64,000 nt of DNA. Origin: Fasciolopsis buskii. Its lineage: Eukaryota > Platyhelminthes > Trematoda > Plagiorchiida > Fasciolidae. Under the pieces are notes generated by a model that was given only the letters and a program-made list of their open reading frames with translations, ran no database searches and was not told the DNA's origin. The position numbers and the translations under genes were made by a program. The stretch spans positions 24,764-88,763 of the forward strand of contig LUCM01006131.1 in NCBI GenBank assembly GCA_008360955.1, read 5' to 3'. Below are positions 49,806-60,113 of this stretch, piece by piece (the first letter of the stretch is position 1; each line of letters begins with the position of its first letter).

Positions 49806-52466
49806 CATCATGATCGCTCAGTTTTAAACAGCAAGGCAAGCCTCACTGACCGTTGCCTTTTCCCGGAGTTGCACGTTTCTATAAAGAGTGAATATCCAAG
49901 AGGATCAGGGAATGGACCTACACAGGCGGGAAAATATAACACGCTGCTGCAATCAACACAGGAAACAGTCTAACCGTACAAGCACACGTGTTTTCAATCA
50001 TTCTGATTGGACAGAAAATGACAGCACGATCGCCACTGTTCACGGTTCAGTGCCACATTCTTCAGCGTCTCCAACCAGCAAGTCGACGAGTCATTCGGAC
50101 CCCAACCACGAAGGCGTGAGACACCTAATTTACCTACGTTCGCTGTGCATTTTCTCATTCCACGTTGCCACATCATCGGTTGACGTCTGCATGGCTTCTA
50201 CCACTCCGTGGGAGGAACACAAAATAGGGCACGATATGGTAGACGAGTGTTCTTCATACGCAACACGTGACCCGACCAGCGGGGTCTACTGAGTTTCATA
50301 CGCTGAAATAAGCTATTCTCAGAAGTGGCACCCAATACCAGATTATTAACCTCTTTATTACTCACCCGGCCACTCCATCCAATCCTAGCCACATTACGTA
50401 GACATCGGTTGTCGAAAACCTCCAACCGGCGAACATCGCCCACACGCATACTCCATGTCTCGCAACCGTACAGCAGAACTAACTGCAAAACGGCACAGTG
50501 CAAACGACCTTTTAACTTCAGCAAAATGTCAGGTTGACGCCACAAGTATTTCAGTCCAGCGTAAGCTGCTCGATCCTTGGATATACGCGTATTCACCTCT
50601 GCTGCCGAGCTACCATCGTTCGACACGCAGCTAACAAGTTAGTTGAATCGGTCCACAATCGTTTGTTCCTCTCTGCTCAACACTAAGTTCGGCACTACTG
50701 TCGTCCAGTCCTCTAACAGCACTTTGAACTTTGAAGGTGCAACGCATATCGCTGAACCGAGCAACCCATCTCAGGAGACTATCTATTGCACGCTCTGCAT
50801 GGTCCGCAGACTCGAAAACGCACCCAACGTCATATGCGTAGTGTAATTCGCAGCTTCCCCCGTTCCCCAGTTCGATTCGGACTTTCCATCACCTCATCCA
50901 TGACGAACAGGAATGAAGAGATGGGACACCCTTGTCGTGTGCGATCGTGGGACGGTGGTTTGTGCGGCGCGTTTCGAGTATCTGTCGGACAGTGAATATC
51001 TGGTCGATGCAACCTTGATCTGGACGAAATGAGGCCTGTCGTTCGCGGATGTTACTCTCGCGAATCGGTGTCAAACGCGCAGCATTATCGAAGCTAACAC
51101 CTTAGCAACTATCGGAATTAAACTAATCCCACGATGATTACTACAGTCACTCCGTGTACCCATCTTGAAGATGGCGTGTGGCCAGCTAAACTGATCCTTG
51201 AAATGCTCTGCCCAAGGGTTCAGCCTTTGCTGTATACCATGGATGAGCTCTCCATTCCTATCGCACAGGACTCCATTAACCGAAGTTCGCTGTCTCGTAT
51301 GAGCTTAAACAGTCTTTGGTTGTTACCGGAAGCGTCCGCTTCCCCCACCTCTTCGGCTGCTTTAATGCACCAGTTTTCGCGGTCATTCCTAAGGCTTATC
51401 GTCAACTGACGTTTCAATCGTCCACGCACCTGATTCACTTCCTTGCAGTTAGGCGGCTGGCGTTTTTGTTCCATTAGACTTAGCGACGCTTGTGAGATCC
51501 AGTGATTTGATGAACGCTAGATCTATGACCACAGACCAAATTTGCTGACAAGTGCATAGCCTGCTTAATTTGATCCCACTGATCGTCTACATTGCTGCTC
51601 GGCGGAGTTCTCAATCCCTCACAGTTTCTGTTCGTAGCTGTTGCGAACAGCCGAATCAGACAAACGTTCGACAGCCAATCGGATTTGTGGCCTGCGTCGA
51701 TGGCCGTTGAGCTGAAGCAAAAATCGCATTAAAACTAACGCATGGTCCGATTCGACGTACATGGTCCAGTATGATCTACAGTTCTGGACGGAACCACGCC
51801 AACGGTAGCTAACTGCGATATGATCAATCTGACTCAGACCACCTGTCGAGCCAGAGCGCCATGTCGCCGTGCGGCGCGAACTGTGTCGTAAATTTGGACT
51901 AGATAGGAATAAACGATTGTCTGCACAAAACTGGAGAAGTCTTTCTCCGTTATCTGTTCGCTGAGCAGACAAAGCGCATCACCCACCTAAACAGGACTCC
52001 GATGCACTCAGTTTTCCAACTTGTGCATTAAAATCACCTGCTACCACTACAATGTCAGAGCGTTTGCTCTTCCGAACAAGAGTGACCAGGTCATCGTAAA
52101 ACTCGTCTTTTTCCATGTCAGTGCTGCAGTCTGTTGAAGCGTATGCTGAGGTAACAAATAAACTGCGCTTGACGCTACTTTCCTTCCTGTCGCCGACCGA
52201 TCCCTGCAGTCTCAAGGCGCACAAGTGACTGTCAACTAGGATCCAGACCAAAAGAGCTGCTTCAGCCTTTTCACTCCAGGGTATTCGTACACCGCGTTCA
52301 CCCATAGCTTGAGCTGCTTCGTCTTCTGAAGTGTGCAGGAAATATCTTGACGAGACTATAGGGGCAGCCAGTTGAATTACTCTACTCGAATCCTGAATTC
52401 GTGATTCAATCACGCAGCAGACATCAATCGAAAGTGAATACCGCTGTCAGAGCTAAGCACGCTTGT
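49806..52466 (-). mobile_element. Family A LINE, large but deleted copy (copy 3), cut by gap
   Basis: Minus strand. The endonuclease frame 52413-51979 ends in VVVAGDFNAQVGKLSASES. The next frame 51972-51619 carries SQIDHIAVSYRW and ESDHALV. Two deletions remove coding sequence relative to the copy at 14902: about 225 bp before the RT fingers (near 51175) and about 180 bp of palm including motif A (near 50935). The connection/C-terminal part is long and open (50626-50198). It keeps Arg (CGA) before QGCP, where copies 1 and 2 have TGA. Its 5' end runs into the assembly gap. A 227-bp tract at 51563-51789 is almost identical to copy 2. Confidence 0.9.
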
Positions 52467-52491
52467 NNNNNNNNNNNNNNNNNNNNNNNNN
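52467..52491. other. Assembly gap (25 N)
   Basis: Twenty-five consecutive N, most likely a placeholder of unknown true length. The LINE 5' end is lost here and the sequence to the right does not continue the element. Confidence 0.98.
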
Positions 52492-52965
52492 AGAATATTG
52501 CCATTCTTCGATGTCTGGTCTGCGAAATGTAGCTCATCATGTCATCGAGCAGCTATTACTAATACCACGCCACGAGAGGCTGCTGAATATCCACTTACAG
52601 GAAAGTCAGAAAGTTATGCTGTCGGGCTGGTCAGGTGACTCAAAACTCCGAACTAATCGGTTGCGCATACAGCTGAAAAATGGGGAAGATACTCGAGGCG
52701 TGGATATTTATCAAAACGGTAAATCGAGATACGACAGAGAATTATTTTGGTACGTGATTTATAGTTCACAACAAAATTGTTGATATGAGACCCTGTTTCG
52801 AACCTTTGACCAAACGGTCTAACTTAAAAGATCTAAAGGTCAGTTAAGTTCTTATAATTTAGAAACCCGTGTTAGTCGCTCAATTCGTACGCCCTGTGCA
52901 TGACGCCTCGTATGCTGCCCATAGTTGGTTTTGAAAAATGTTTAAACTAATTTTCTTATAAAAGG

Positions 52966-53165
52966 ACAGTCACCCTGGGAGAAGGCCGAGGATTTGCCTT
53001 CATCTTCACGCTTTAGCGTGAACACATCCGTCACGAGGTGCCAGTGCGTAAGGCTTCCTTAGCAGAACCCATTTTAGATGCCCAGCCATTTGAGATCATT
53101 TTGGTAATCTTTTAAAACGATTGGCTGACTGCAGGCTCAATACACCCATCCCCGACCATGCTTCA
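52966..53165 (+). repeat. Interspersed repeat R1, copy 2
   Basis: Matches 5512-5720. It contains a perfect hairpin: TTCACGCT (53005-53012), a TT loop and AGCGTGAA (53015-53022). See copy 1. Confidence 0.65.
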
Positions 53166-53539
53166 GGCATTTAGGAACTTCATTTGATAGGCACTCAGTT
53201 AGTCTTTTTCCACCTCATCTACTAGAGGGCGGTTTGCCCTAGGCTTGTTCTGTCCTGCAGCCGTGTTTTACACTTGTGAAGTTGCGACTTCTCGCAACAT
53301 TACTCTGCTAATTTAGACGGTCACAAATATTTTCCAATTTAACTCGGTTAGGACAACGTCCATCCGCATATTCTAAGTCCTTTGTTTTTGACATCTGTAA
53401 AGCAAATGTCATTGCTGATGGTAATGACCTGACTGGCGATAAATGCATTGACCCGCTTACATGCGTGCACCGCTTTGTGACTCATGTGTGTACGTACTTT
53501 TGCATTTTCATAGAGCTGAGGTACTTCTCTAAGGCTGAC

Positions 53540-54090
53540 AGCTTGTGCGCTATAATTCAGCCATGAGTATACCAGTTTGGACGTTGCCGGGCCCCTTTTT
53601 AGCATTACTCAAGAACTTGATTACTGACGGAAGGTGGTTTTTAAGGTATATGCTCCCGGCTCGCGTGAGACAGAGCAGCTTGCGAACTTGCCAAGCAAAC
53701 TGTGGCGCCTCTGCGGACCACAGGGCTCTTCGTAAAAGGAAAGGGTGTGCACTACCACGGTTATCCAGTTCGTGCTTCGAGACCTGGCCGCCCGCGTTCA
53801 GTATGTACGCAAACGTTTCCTTATTCGACTACGCATGTCTCCGAAGCATTGCCCGATTCTGTGTGGGAACATCGGATAAGCCCATGACGAGCTGTTGTAT
53901 TGGTGCAGACAATCGCCCTCATGGGTTAGTATAATAGCTTGAAACCTGCAAACCCATGGTCGGAACACTTGCAACTGCTCGTCTTCCTGCCGTTCACCTG
54001 CTTTTTCGTGCTCTCTTTCACCTTGTGAGAATGCCGGAAAAAGACGGCCAGATACGGCTACTAGAGCTTGACCGAGGAACGTCAAGGTAA
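53540..54090 (+). mobile_element. Ancient LINE C-terminal remnant
   Basis: SCFETWPPAFSMYANVSLFD and YACLRSIARF (about 53770-53865) match the connection block (usual pattern ETWPLR...LxVFDxRCLRSIA), and further on VRMPEKRRPD near 54030 in another frame matches the GHVLRMPE block. Heavy frameshifting. Confidence 0.5.
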
Positions 54091-54207
54091 TTTAAGGGGT
54101 CTGTCGACGTAAAGGTCAAGAGTTTCGGAAATCCCCAGATATGCCGCATCAACTTCGGTTTCGTACAAGACGGAAAACCTCGCTGTCGCTCGGCTCGCTA
54201 TATTACT

Positions 54208-54537
54208 GTGACCCTAAATGAGTCCTATTGTGGTTCCAGCACGGCTCCAATATTTCCACTCACGGTTTCCCAGTCCGTTCCCCTTCGTAATGGGGCACAA
54301 GTGAGAATATCCCTTCTACTTGTATCTCGTGCTTCAAACAATACCATACCAGAAAAATTGGACCGAATGTGTGCGCCGAGAGTCCAACGATTCAGCTGTC
54401 GTCCTCGTGCTTTTGGAAATCAGCAGGCCGCCAAACGAATCTTGGACGGGGATAATCGATCCATGGAAAATGAGATGGAAGAAAACTGTAATGAGCGGTT
54501 AACAGTCAGTCAGAGATCATTGACCGAGAAACGGTGA
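54208..54537 (+). other. Open frame of unknown nature
   Basis: 109 codons, hydrophilic C-terminal half (GDNRSMENEMEENCNERLTV). No motif and no clear splice sites. It lies between a LINE remnant and the direct-repeat element, so it is probably transposon-derived or chance. Confidence 0.15.
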
Positions 54538-54685
54538 CCATGCTATGAGGAATTATTATCTTCAGATAAACACATATCAGTCCATGGTAAAAAGGACAGT
54601 TACCGAAAAGTAGCAGTGCAGCACGCTGTAAAATATAGTTAGCTGCTTCATCAGCTACTCCCTACACTAGGACGGATTATTTTTA

Positions 54686-54920
54686 GTTAGGTCAGCACAA
54701 CGGGACTACAACGTTGAAGTGAAGTGTGACAGCTTGCGTGCCTCCATGACCCAGCGAGCTATGACAGGTGGCTTTAATCATCAAGCCGAGAAGATCCAAC
54801 ATAAGCCGGAAAATCAATGGGTAGAGGCCTGACGAAGTAGTCGCCTAATCCTCTAAGTCGGAGTGTTGGTGAAGTTAGCAGCTCAGTCGGAAAACGAGTG
54901 AGTTAAAGAGTGGTTGGATA
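54686..54920. repeat. Direct repeat, possible LTR, copy 1
   Basis: Aligns over its length with 55967-56200 in the same orientation: AACGTTGAAGTG, CATGACCCAGCGAGCTAT, CTGACGAAGTAGTCGC, CAGCTCAGTCGGAAA. Many small indels show age. It lies downstream of the gag-like stretch when read on the minus strand. Confidence 0.6.
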
Positions 54921-54929
54921 GGTGAGCGT

Positions 54930-55966
54930 AACAATGTCGTGCCAAGTCTTGATTTGGATTATGACTAATATCTGAGCAGTATCTGTGCCAGTTAAGGCGA
55001 CTGGATGATTATATACCTGTGAACTAATATAGATTGGAGAAAATCTAGCGTTCGGACGAAGTACTTAATGAACAGCAGCACACACAAGGCCAAATGAAAT
55101 GACGCACGACGAGCGTCGTTAGCTGATCTTTGGAGCCTGCCTGGGCTTAAAACGAGCTGGTACGTCGAAAATCGTATTGCTCGTGGAGCAGAAACGCTTA
55201 CCTTTGTCCACATGACGACACTGTTTGCACTGGTGGGACCTGGAAAAGGACATAGTTTGTGATAAAGCGTCAAGGCACTTCCACAGTACACTGCAAGGCG
55301 AGGGAGCTTGGCGTGATGTTGAACCGTCCTTACACGACGCGAGCGGATGGGACGGGCTCTTTTTCCAGCTTTAACAGCGTTCACACTGGTTGTAACGGCC
55401 TTCTCGCGTAGTCTTGAATCATCGCCGCGATCATGTCCAGATTCGATTAAGAATCACTGAACACACACACGACTAACGAGTAGTTCAAAGTATGTGTCTG
55501 TGCTGTTCGATTTTGGCTAACAAGACCAGGGTGCGCAGTGTGAATGGCTTGGGGACTGAAAGCCCACAAATGAACATCAGACGCCGGAATTTGTCCTTTC
55601 TATTAATTGCACCCAATTTGAACCTTCAGCACCCGGGTTACTAATCGTGCGTATGTTACCAGGTCGTCCACGTCCCCGTTTTGACGAGTTTTCAGACATT
55701 GATATTCGTGTTTTGAACAGGGAAGAATGGCTTACCGAAAATTTTCTTGTAGATCTAGCAGTCCCCACTGTCAAATGTTTCGCTTGAGGTTCATTCTGAC
55801 GATCCGGCAAGATGAAGTTAATGTACCCGCGTGTGCTTGCATACCCAGTTTTCGCAGGAGTAATCTTACTTTGTTTTGTCGTCTTTGTCCGCTGATCGAC
55901 CATGAACACGTCCTCACAAGCGTTTGAACACAGGAATTTCAAACGTAACGCGCCTGTGGGATTCAT
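54930..55966 (-). mobile_element. Gag-like stretch between direct repeats, possible non-autonomous LTR element
   Basis: On the minus strand an open frame starts with ATG at 55966, right at the inner edge of the upper repeat, and runs 129 codons with a basic segment (SENSSKRGRGRPGN). Further down (55384-54992) is a Cys-rich region near 55300-55200, readable in two frames: YCGSALTLYHKLCPFPG in one and HQCKQCRHVDKGKRFC in the other. Together they resemble tandem retroviral-type zinc knuckles after one frameshift. No protease, RT, RNase H or integrase motif fits in the roughly 1 kb interior. No primer-binding site was identified. Confidence 0.35.
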
Positions 55967-56200
55967 GTAGTTAGTTTAGGCCACACGGACTAAACGTTGA
56001 AGTGGGTGTTGACAGCTTGAGTGCCCCATGACCCAGCGAGCTATACAGTTTGGCTTATCTCGAGCCGAAGATCATCATGGTCTGGAAAACTCATATGGGT
56101 AGAGGCTGACGAAGTAGTCGCACTGATCCTCTAAAGTCGGAGGTTTGGTCTGAGTTAAGACAGCTCAGTCGGAAACACGGAGTGTAAGGATAATTGGTCC
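55967..56200. repeat. Direct repeat, possible LTR, copy 2
   Basis: Partner of 54686-54920. If this is an LTR element read on the minus strand, this copy is the 5' LTR and the frame at 55966 begins immediately after it. Confidence 0.6.
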
Positions 56201-56224
56201 AGTAGACGGACTTCCACTGAGCTT

Positions 56225-56279
56225 CCCGCGCCTTGCGGGTCAGGTTTTCTTCTCAACAAAGGCTTTGTTAAGAAACCTG
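56225..56279. other. Two adjacent hairpins
   Basis: CCCGC (56225-56229) pairs with GCGGG (56235-56239). One base later, 56241-56261 pairs with 56263-56279 with small bulges (outer arm CAGGTTT / AAACCTG, inner arm AACAAAG / CTTTGTT). The function is unknown. It sits between the direct repeat and the LINE 5' end. Confidence 0.7.
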
Positions 56280-56394
56280 ATCGTTCTTTAATCTGCTTAG
56301 CGGCTCGACACCTCTAGCAGTACCGTCCATCAATCCCATGAGTATTAACAACCCCTACAAATAATCCATGCCAGCATCTGGTCCGTACGCAGGA

Positions 56395-56678
56395 TAATTA
56401 GGATCACGCTGCCATTGCGTATCCCCAGCGCCACATGGGGTGGGGGTAGTGAGAAGTAATGCTATCTGCGCAGAGTTCCCTCCCTTTTATTCAACCCTAA
56501 TCTTTCTGTCTCCAAACCCAATCCCTTTGCTCTTTCCGATACCCCGCCAACGGTCGTTGTCAAGTAGTGTAGTAGGTGGTCTTCAGTCTGTTAGCTCACA
56601 TTTTCTCAAGCCACGTCAGCCTCTGAATCTCGGTTCCTTCAATTTGCACACTTTGATGCAGGCTGGCCTACAATGAGG
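56395..56678 (+). mobile_element. Orphan 5' end of family A LINE (copy 5)
   Basis: The 5'UTR (TTATTCAACC...CTGTCTCC) and ORF start align with the 5' end of the copy at 14902-18155: SSHFLKPRQPLNLGSFN and LMQAG. Similarity stops at 56676-56678 within the first endonuclease motif. Everything 3' is missing, the opposite of normal 5' truncation. Confidence 0.8.
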
Positions 56679-56679
56679 A

Positions 56680-57640
56680 AATTCCATTCATTCTTGTTTA
56701 CCATAGTAACGCTCTTTTGAGCGCAATGGCGTTGAGCGATCCAGGCAACTGATTTTCTGTCGTGCGGTTCACGACTTCAGTGGTTCGTCCCGTGGCTGTT
56801 GGTGTTTCATCCTAACGGATCTCTTCTCTGTTCGTAGCACAGCCCCGAAGTGTCCATGTGCACGTTCACAGGCCCATCCACCCGGTCGATCGCAGGGTTT
56901 GTCTACCTCGTGGCCTTTATCATCTACGATTCAGCAACTTATACTCCATTCTCGGTAATCCATGTCAGACTCTTGGTTATCATTTTGTTGAAAAGGAAGG
57001 AAATACTTTCAACGTGCATACCGCATTCTTTTGTCTTATCGGGTCATTCTCTATTTCGTAATGTTAAAAGTAAATAAAATATTTGATATACCACTACACC
57101 AGTCGTGTCAGTGAATCTCTGGTTGAGTTTAGGCACATAAAATCTTCGTCAGAACAGACTAAGAAAGTTCTCGGGATGTGTCACACCCAAAATGATATAT
57201 AATGTCACGCGCGTACGATTGGTCTCAAGGCCGACTAAGAGTTGACACGACTGAACTAGCGAAAAATGCACTTTACGCATGACTACACACACACACACAC
57301 ACACACACAGAAGCAAACATGGTGAGAGCATACCCGGGGACCGAAACAATCAATCGCGTTTCCGCTTTGTTTGTCATTTGAATGTCGGTCAGCCTGTGTC
57401 GACTGGTGCCTGTGCTCGCAGCCGACGGACTAAATCATCCTAATCGTTTGCATGTTTACAATTCTGCTACATCAAACACGACAAATTTCGCCGTTCGAAG
57501 TTGAAGAGACGTTTTACTCACGAATCATGCGAGTTATCACATGTGTGAATAGGTGCCAGAGGGAGAGGGAGGGGGGTGAATTAATTTCATCCAACCAGGT
57601 TGGGACGCATCGATATAGGTTTTTTTTTCTTTTACCTCAG
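56680..57640. other. No gene recognised; CA microsatellite inside
   Basis: A (CA)n run lies at 57285-57309. Short frames only. Confidence 0.5.
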
Positions 57641-57749
57641 TCAAATGATCTGAATCATCCAGTCCAAAATGTCTGTTTCGCAAATCACCATTGCAATGTG
57701 ACGTGGCAATCAGTCGGGGACGCGAACCTGTTCTCATTTGGTGTGAAAG
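57641..57749 (+). CDS. Putative internal exon of the + strand gene
   Basis: Very strong acceptor (T-rich tract ending TTTTACCTCAG at 57640). Only one frame stays open: phase-0 start, 36 codons and one base to a donor with a weak consensus (GAAAG, GTTTTT at 57750). The peptide has two Cys and an N-glycosylation site (VCFANHHCNVTW, DANLFSFGVK). The alternation around CNVTW is mildly reminiscent of a beta-sandwich such as DOMON, but that is only an impression. The phase matches the end of 45354. Confidence 0.38.
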
Positions 57750-59855
57750 GTTTTTGAACTACCAATTTCATGTCTATATTCGGTCTGTACGACCCATGAC
57801 GTACTCTGAAAATCAGAGTTTTGTTGTCGGAGTCCGTCTGTGCCTAAGGCTTTTTTATTTAGTGGTTAGGATTGCCACACACACACACACAGCGTGCACG
57901 CCGAAATTTATGAGTTAAGATTGATGGGGCCATATCGCTTTACAAGTGTGCCTCTGACAAATCATCTCGTGGGACCTCACAAAAAGCTAATGAACGGACG
58001 ACGATCAAAGCATCTGCATTCGTTTTTGTTCCCCCAAGGATTCGATTGCTTTGATCTAACCGTGAGAAAAATCTGCCCTCAGAATCTCTACGCGTGTTTG
58101 CTTAACAAAGAAAATAGATGAGTACAAATAATGTGTATGCATAGGAGCGTTGATTTGCAACTTAAAATAATCACTAATCGTCAGTAAAATATCTGACTGT
58201 ATAACTTTTCTGACCGACGTTTACTGAATTTGTCCTCCTGATTCGCTTTCGGGAAAGTTTGACCACACGGCATGTGTTTTGCGTCTGTCCTAGATTGTAC
58301 TTGGTGCACTTTGTTCTAAACAAACTGTGATCAAATATTCGCATTTGAATCTCATTTGAATCATTTGGACGGTTCTTGGATAATGAGTTTGTTTATAAGT
58401 TAGAATGGCGATTCGCGAGAAAGTTTTGTCTATCTGGTTCTCAAGGCAAACTTCCAGTAAGGGAACAATGGTCAGAGTTTTCCGATTTTTTATTTAACTA
58501 TTATCATATATGAAAATTTTGGTTCCTTTATCCTACTCCAACACTACTTAAAATAAAAGTTGTGACCATATTATTTCTGACCCTAGTGTCAAGTTTTTAC
58601 TGGGTACCCCTAAAGAGTTTTGTATTATCATTCTGTAGTCCGCATCAGTGGGTTTGCTGATCGCTTTATCCATTCACCAGTTGCAGAATCCGACTATCTG
58701 TTTGTATTAGGTCTGTCCAGCTGAGTCGATCAGTATCCACTATCGTTCTCTTTTTCCCATCGAGCTGTTTTGCTTTTCAGTGGCTAATGGGACCGGTCTT
58801 TTGGATTCCGGTGATACACTTTAGAAGTTGTGTCGATGAGACCACTTGCTTGACACGGCTGTTCTCACTAAACTTACTCTTTCTTTCCGTTTTCATTATC
58901 CCAATCAACATGGACGAGAGCCGATCGTGTCGTATTGTTCGCCCTGTTAAAACCTGTTATTGTTCAGGACTAGTATATGCACGTATGGTTTCCATTTCTC
59001 GTCCATTTTTTCTCGACAGGAAATTCATTAGTCCAAACATTATTCATTGCGATGGACAAAGTGTTCTGGTATATTTCAACCGATCTATTTGATGGTTTAC
59101 TGCACTAAATCTAAACTATTCATATTCGACGATCATTTATATTGCTTTCACATCGGTCACCTTCATTTGTTCAGTTTCTTTTATGGTCTTTAACCACGAC
59201 TAAACTTTTAAGTTCCGAATGAAATAACTTACCTGTATCCGTGTATCGATAAAGTTATTCGATGCGCAAGGCGTTTTTCTTGTTGGATTTTTTTCCGTGA
59301 GTTAGAAGTTCGCAAGCCAGCTTCAAATACTCGGCCACTTATTAGCGTAGCGCGTACCGCAACCTAACTCAGCAACCCGTATCCGACTCGATCGATATCA
59401 AATGCGGGTAAATTGAGTTATGAGTTCGGTTCTGGTTAATAGACATCATAAATGTCATGCTAATTATAAATACATCGTCATGTAATTAAAAGTGTTTATA
59501 AGGCTGACACGGTGTTTTCTAGATGTAGAATGGAATTTGTCCAAACGTGTTGTTGAGACCGAGGAATACTGCAAATATTTGGCTTGATGATGTACAAAGT
59601 GGCCAAAAAAATATCGGATGCAATAAAACTGCCCTGGAAAAAAGTTATCATTTTTCTGTAATTTTTATACTATACATACATATTGCATTACGATAGTCTG
59701 TCAGAAAACTTGGGGATCTCACGAAGATCGGCTTGTTGTGCGCTATAAGGAAATTTCACTGGTATCCGTATACAGGAGGTGAACAGTCTGGAGCTATGCT
59801 TTCGAACTCGCTGACTGACTGCGCAGTACTACCTAATTTGGGATTTACCTTTGAG
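57750..59855. other. No supported gene
   Basis: Contains a short (CA)n at 57876-57891. A strong acceptor at 58780 (GTTTTGCTTTTCAG) leads to 14 codons and a TAG at 58823 in the phase left by 57749. This is an alternative, shorter end for the proposed gene. Confidence 0.4.
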
Positions 59856-60113
59856 ATCTGTCAAAACCGAACATGTCTCTGGGATTGGTGAATTCGGAAG
59901 TCACACGATCCCATCCGCACTCCGTAGATTACGCCAGTTTCATAACGAACTTGCAAAATCCCAGTGGGAGTTCTCGTGGTTGGGGGAAGGTTGTCAAAAA
60001 TCCACGAATTCCAACAGGAACTTTAGACATGAAGCCATTGGATCCGTGGTGTATACTAGGATACCTCACGTTTCGTCAAATTTGTATCTCAAGGTCCATT
60101 TTTCAGGGAGACA
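59856..60113 (+). CDS. Putative internal exon of the + strand gene
   Basis: A modest acceptor (GGATTTACCTTTGAG ending at 59855) and a good donor (GACA, GTAAGC at 60114). Phase 1-1, 258 nt. The peptide is polar (SEVTRSHPHSVDYASFITNL, GSSRGWGKVVKNPRIPTG) and ends with a more hydrophobic part. A second overlapping frame (59851-60117) is also open. The frame chosen is the one that completes the codon left at 57749 (Asp) and feeds 62806 (Ile). Confidence 0.28.

Noticed and set aside
54829..56112. CTGACGA in both direct repeats (54829-54835 and 56106-56112), a possible hammerhead ribozyme core, flanked by TAGAGG/CCTCTA.
   Set aside because: No GAAA closes a stem II after the core, and the TAGAGG/CCTCTA pairing encloses the core in the wrong arrangement for a hammerhead.
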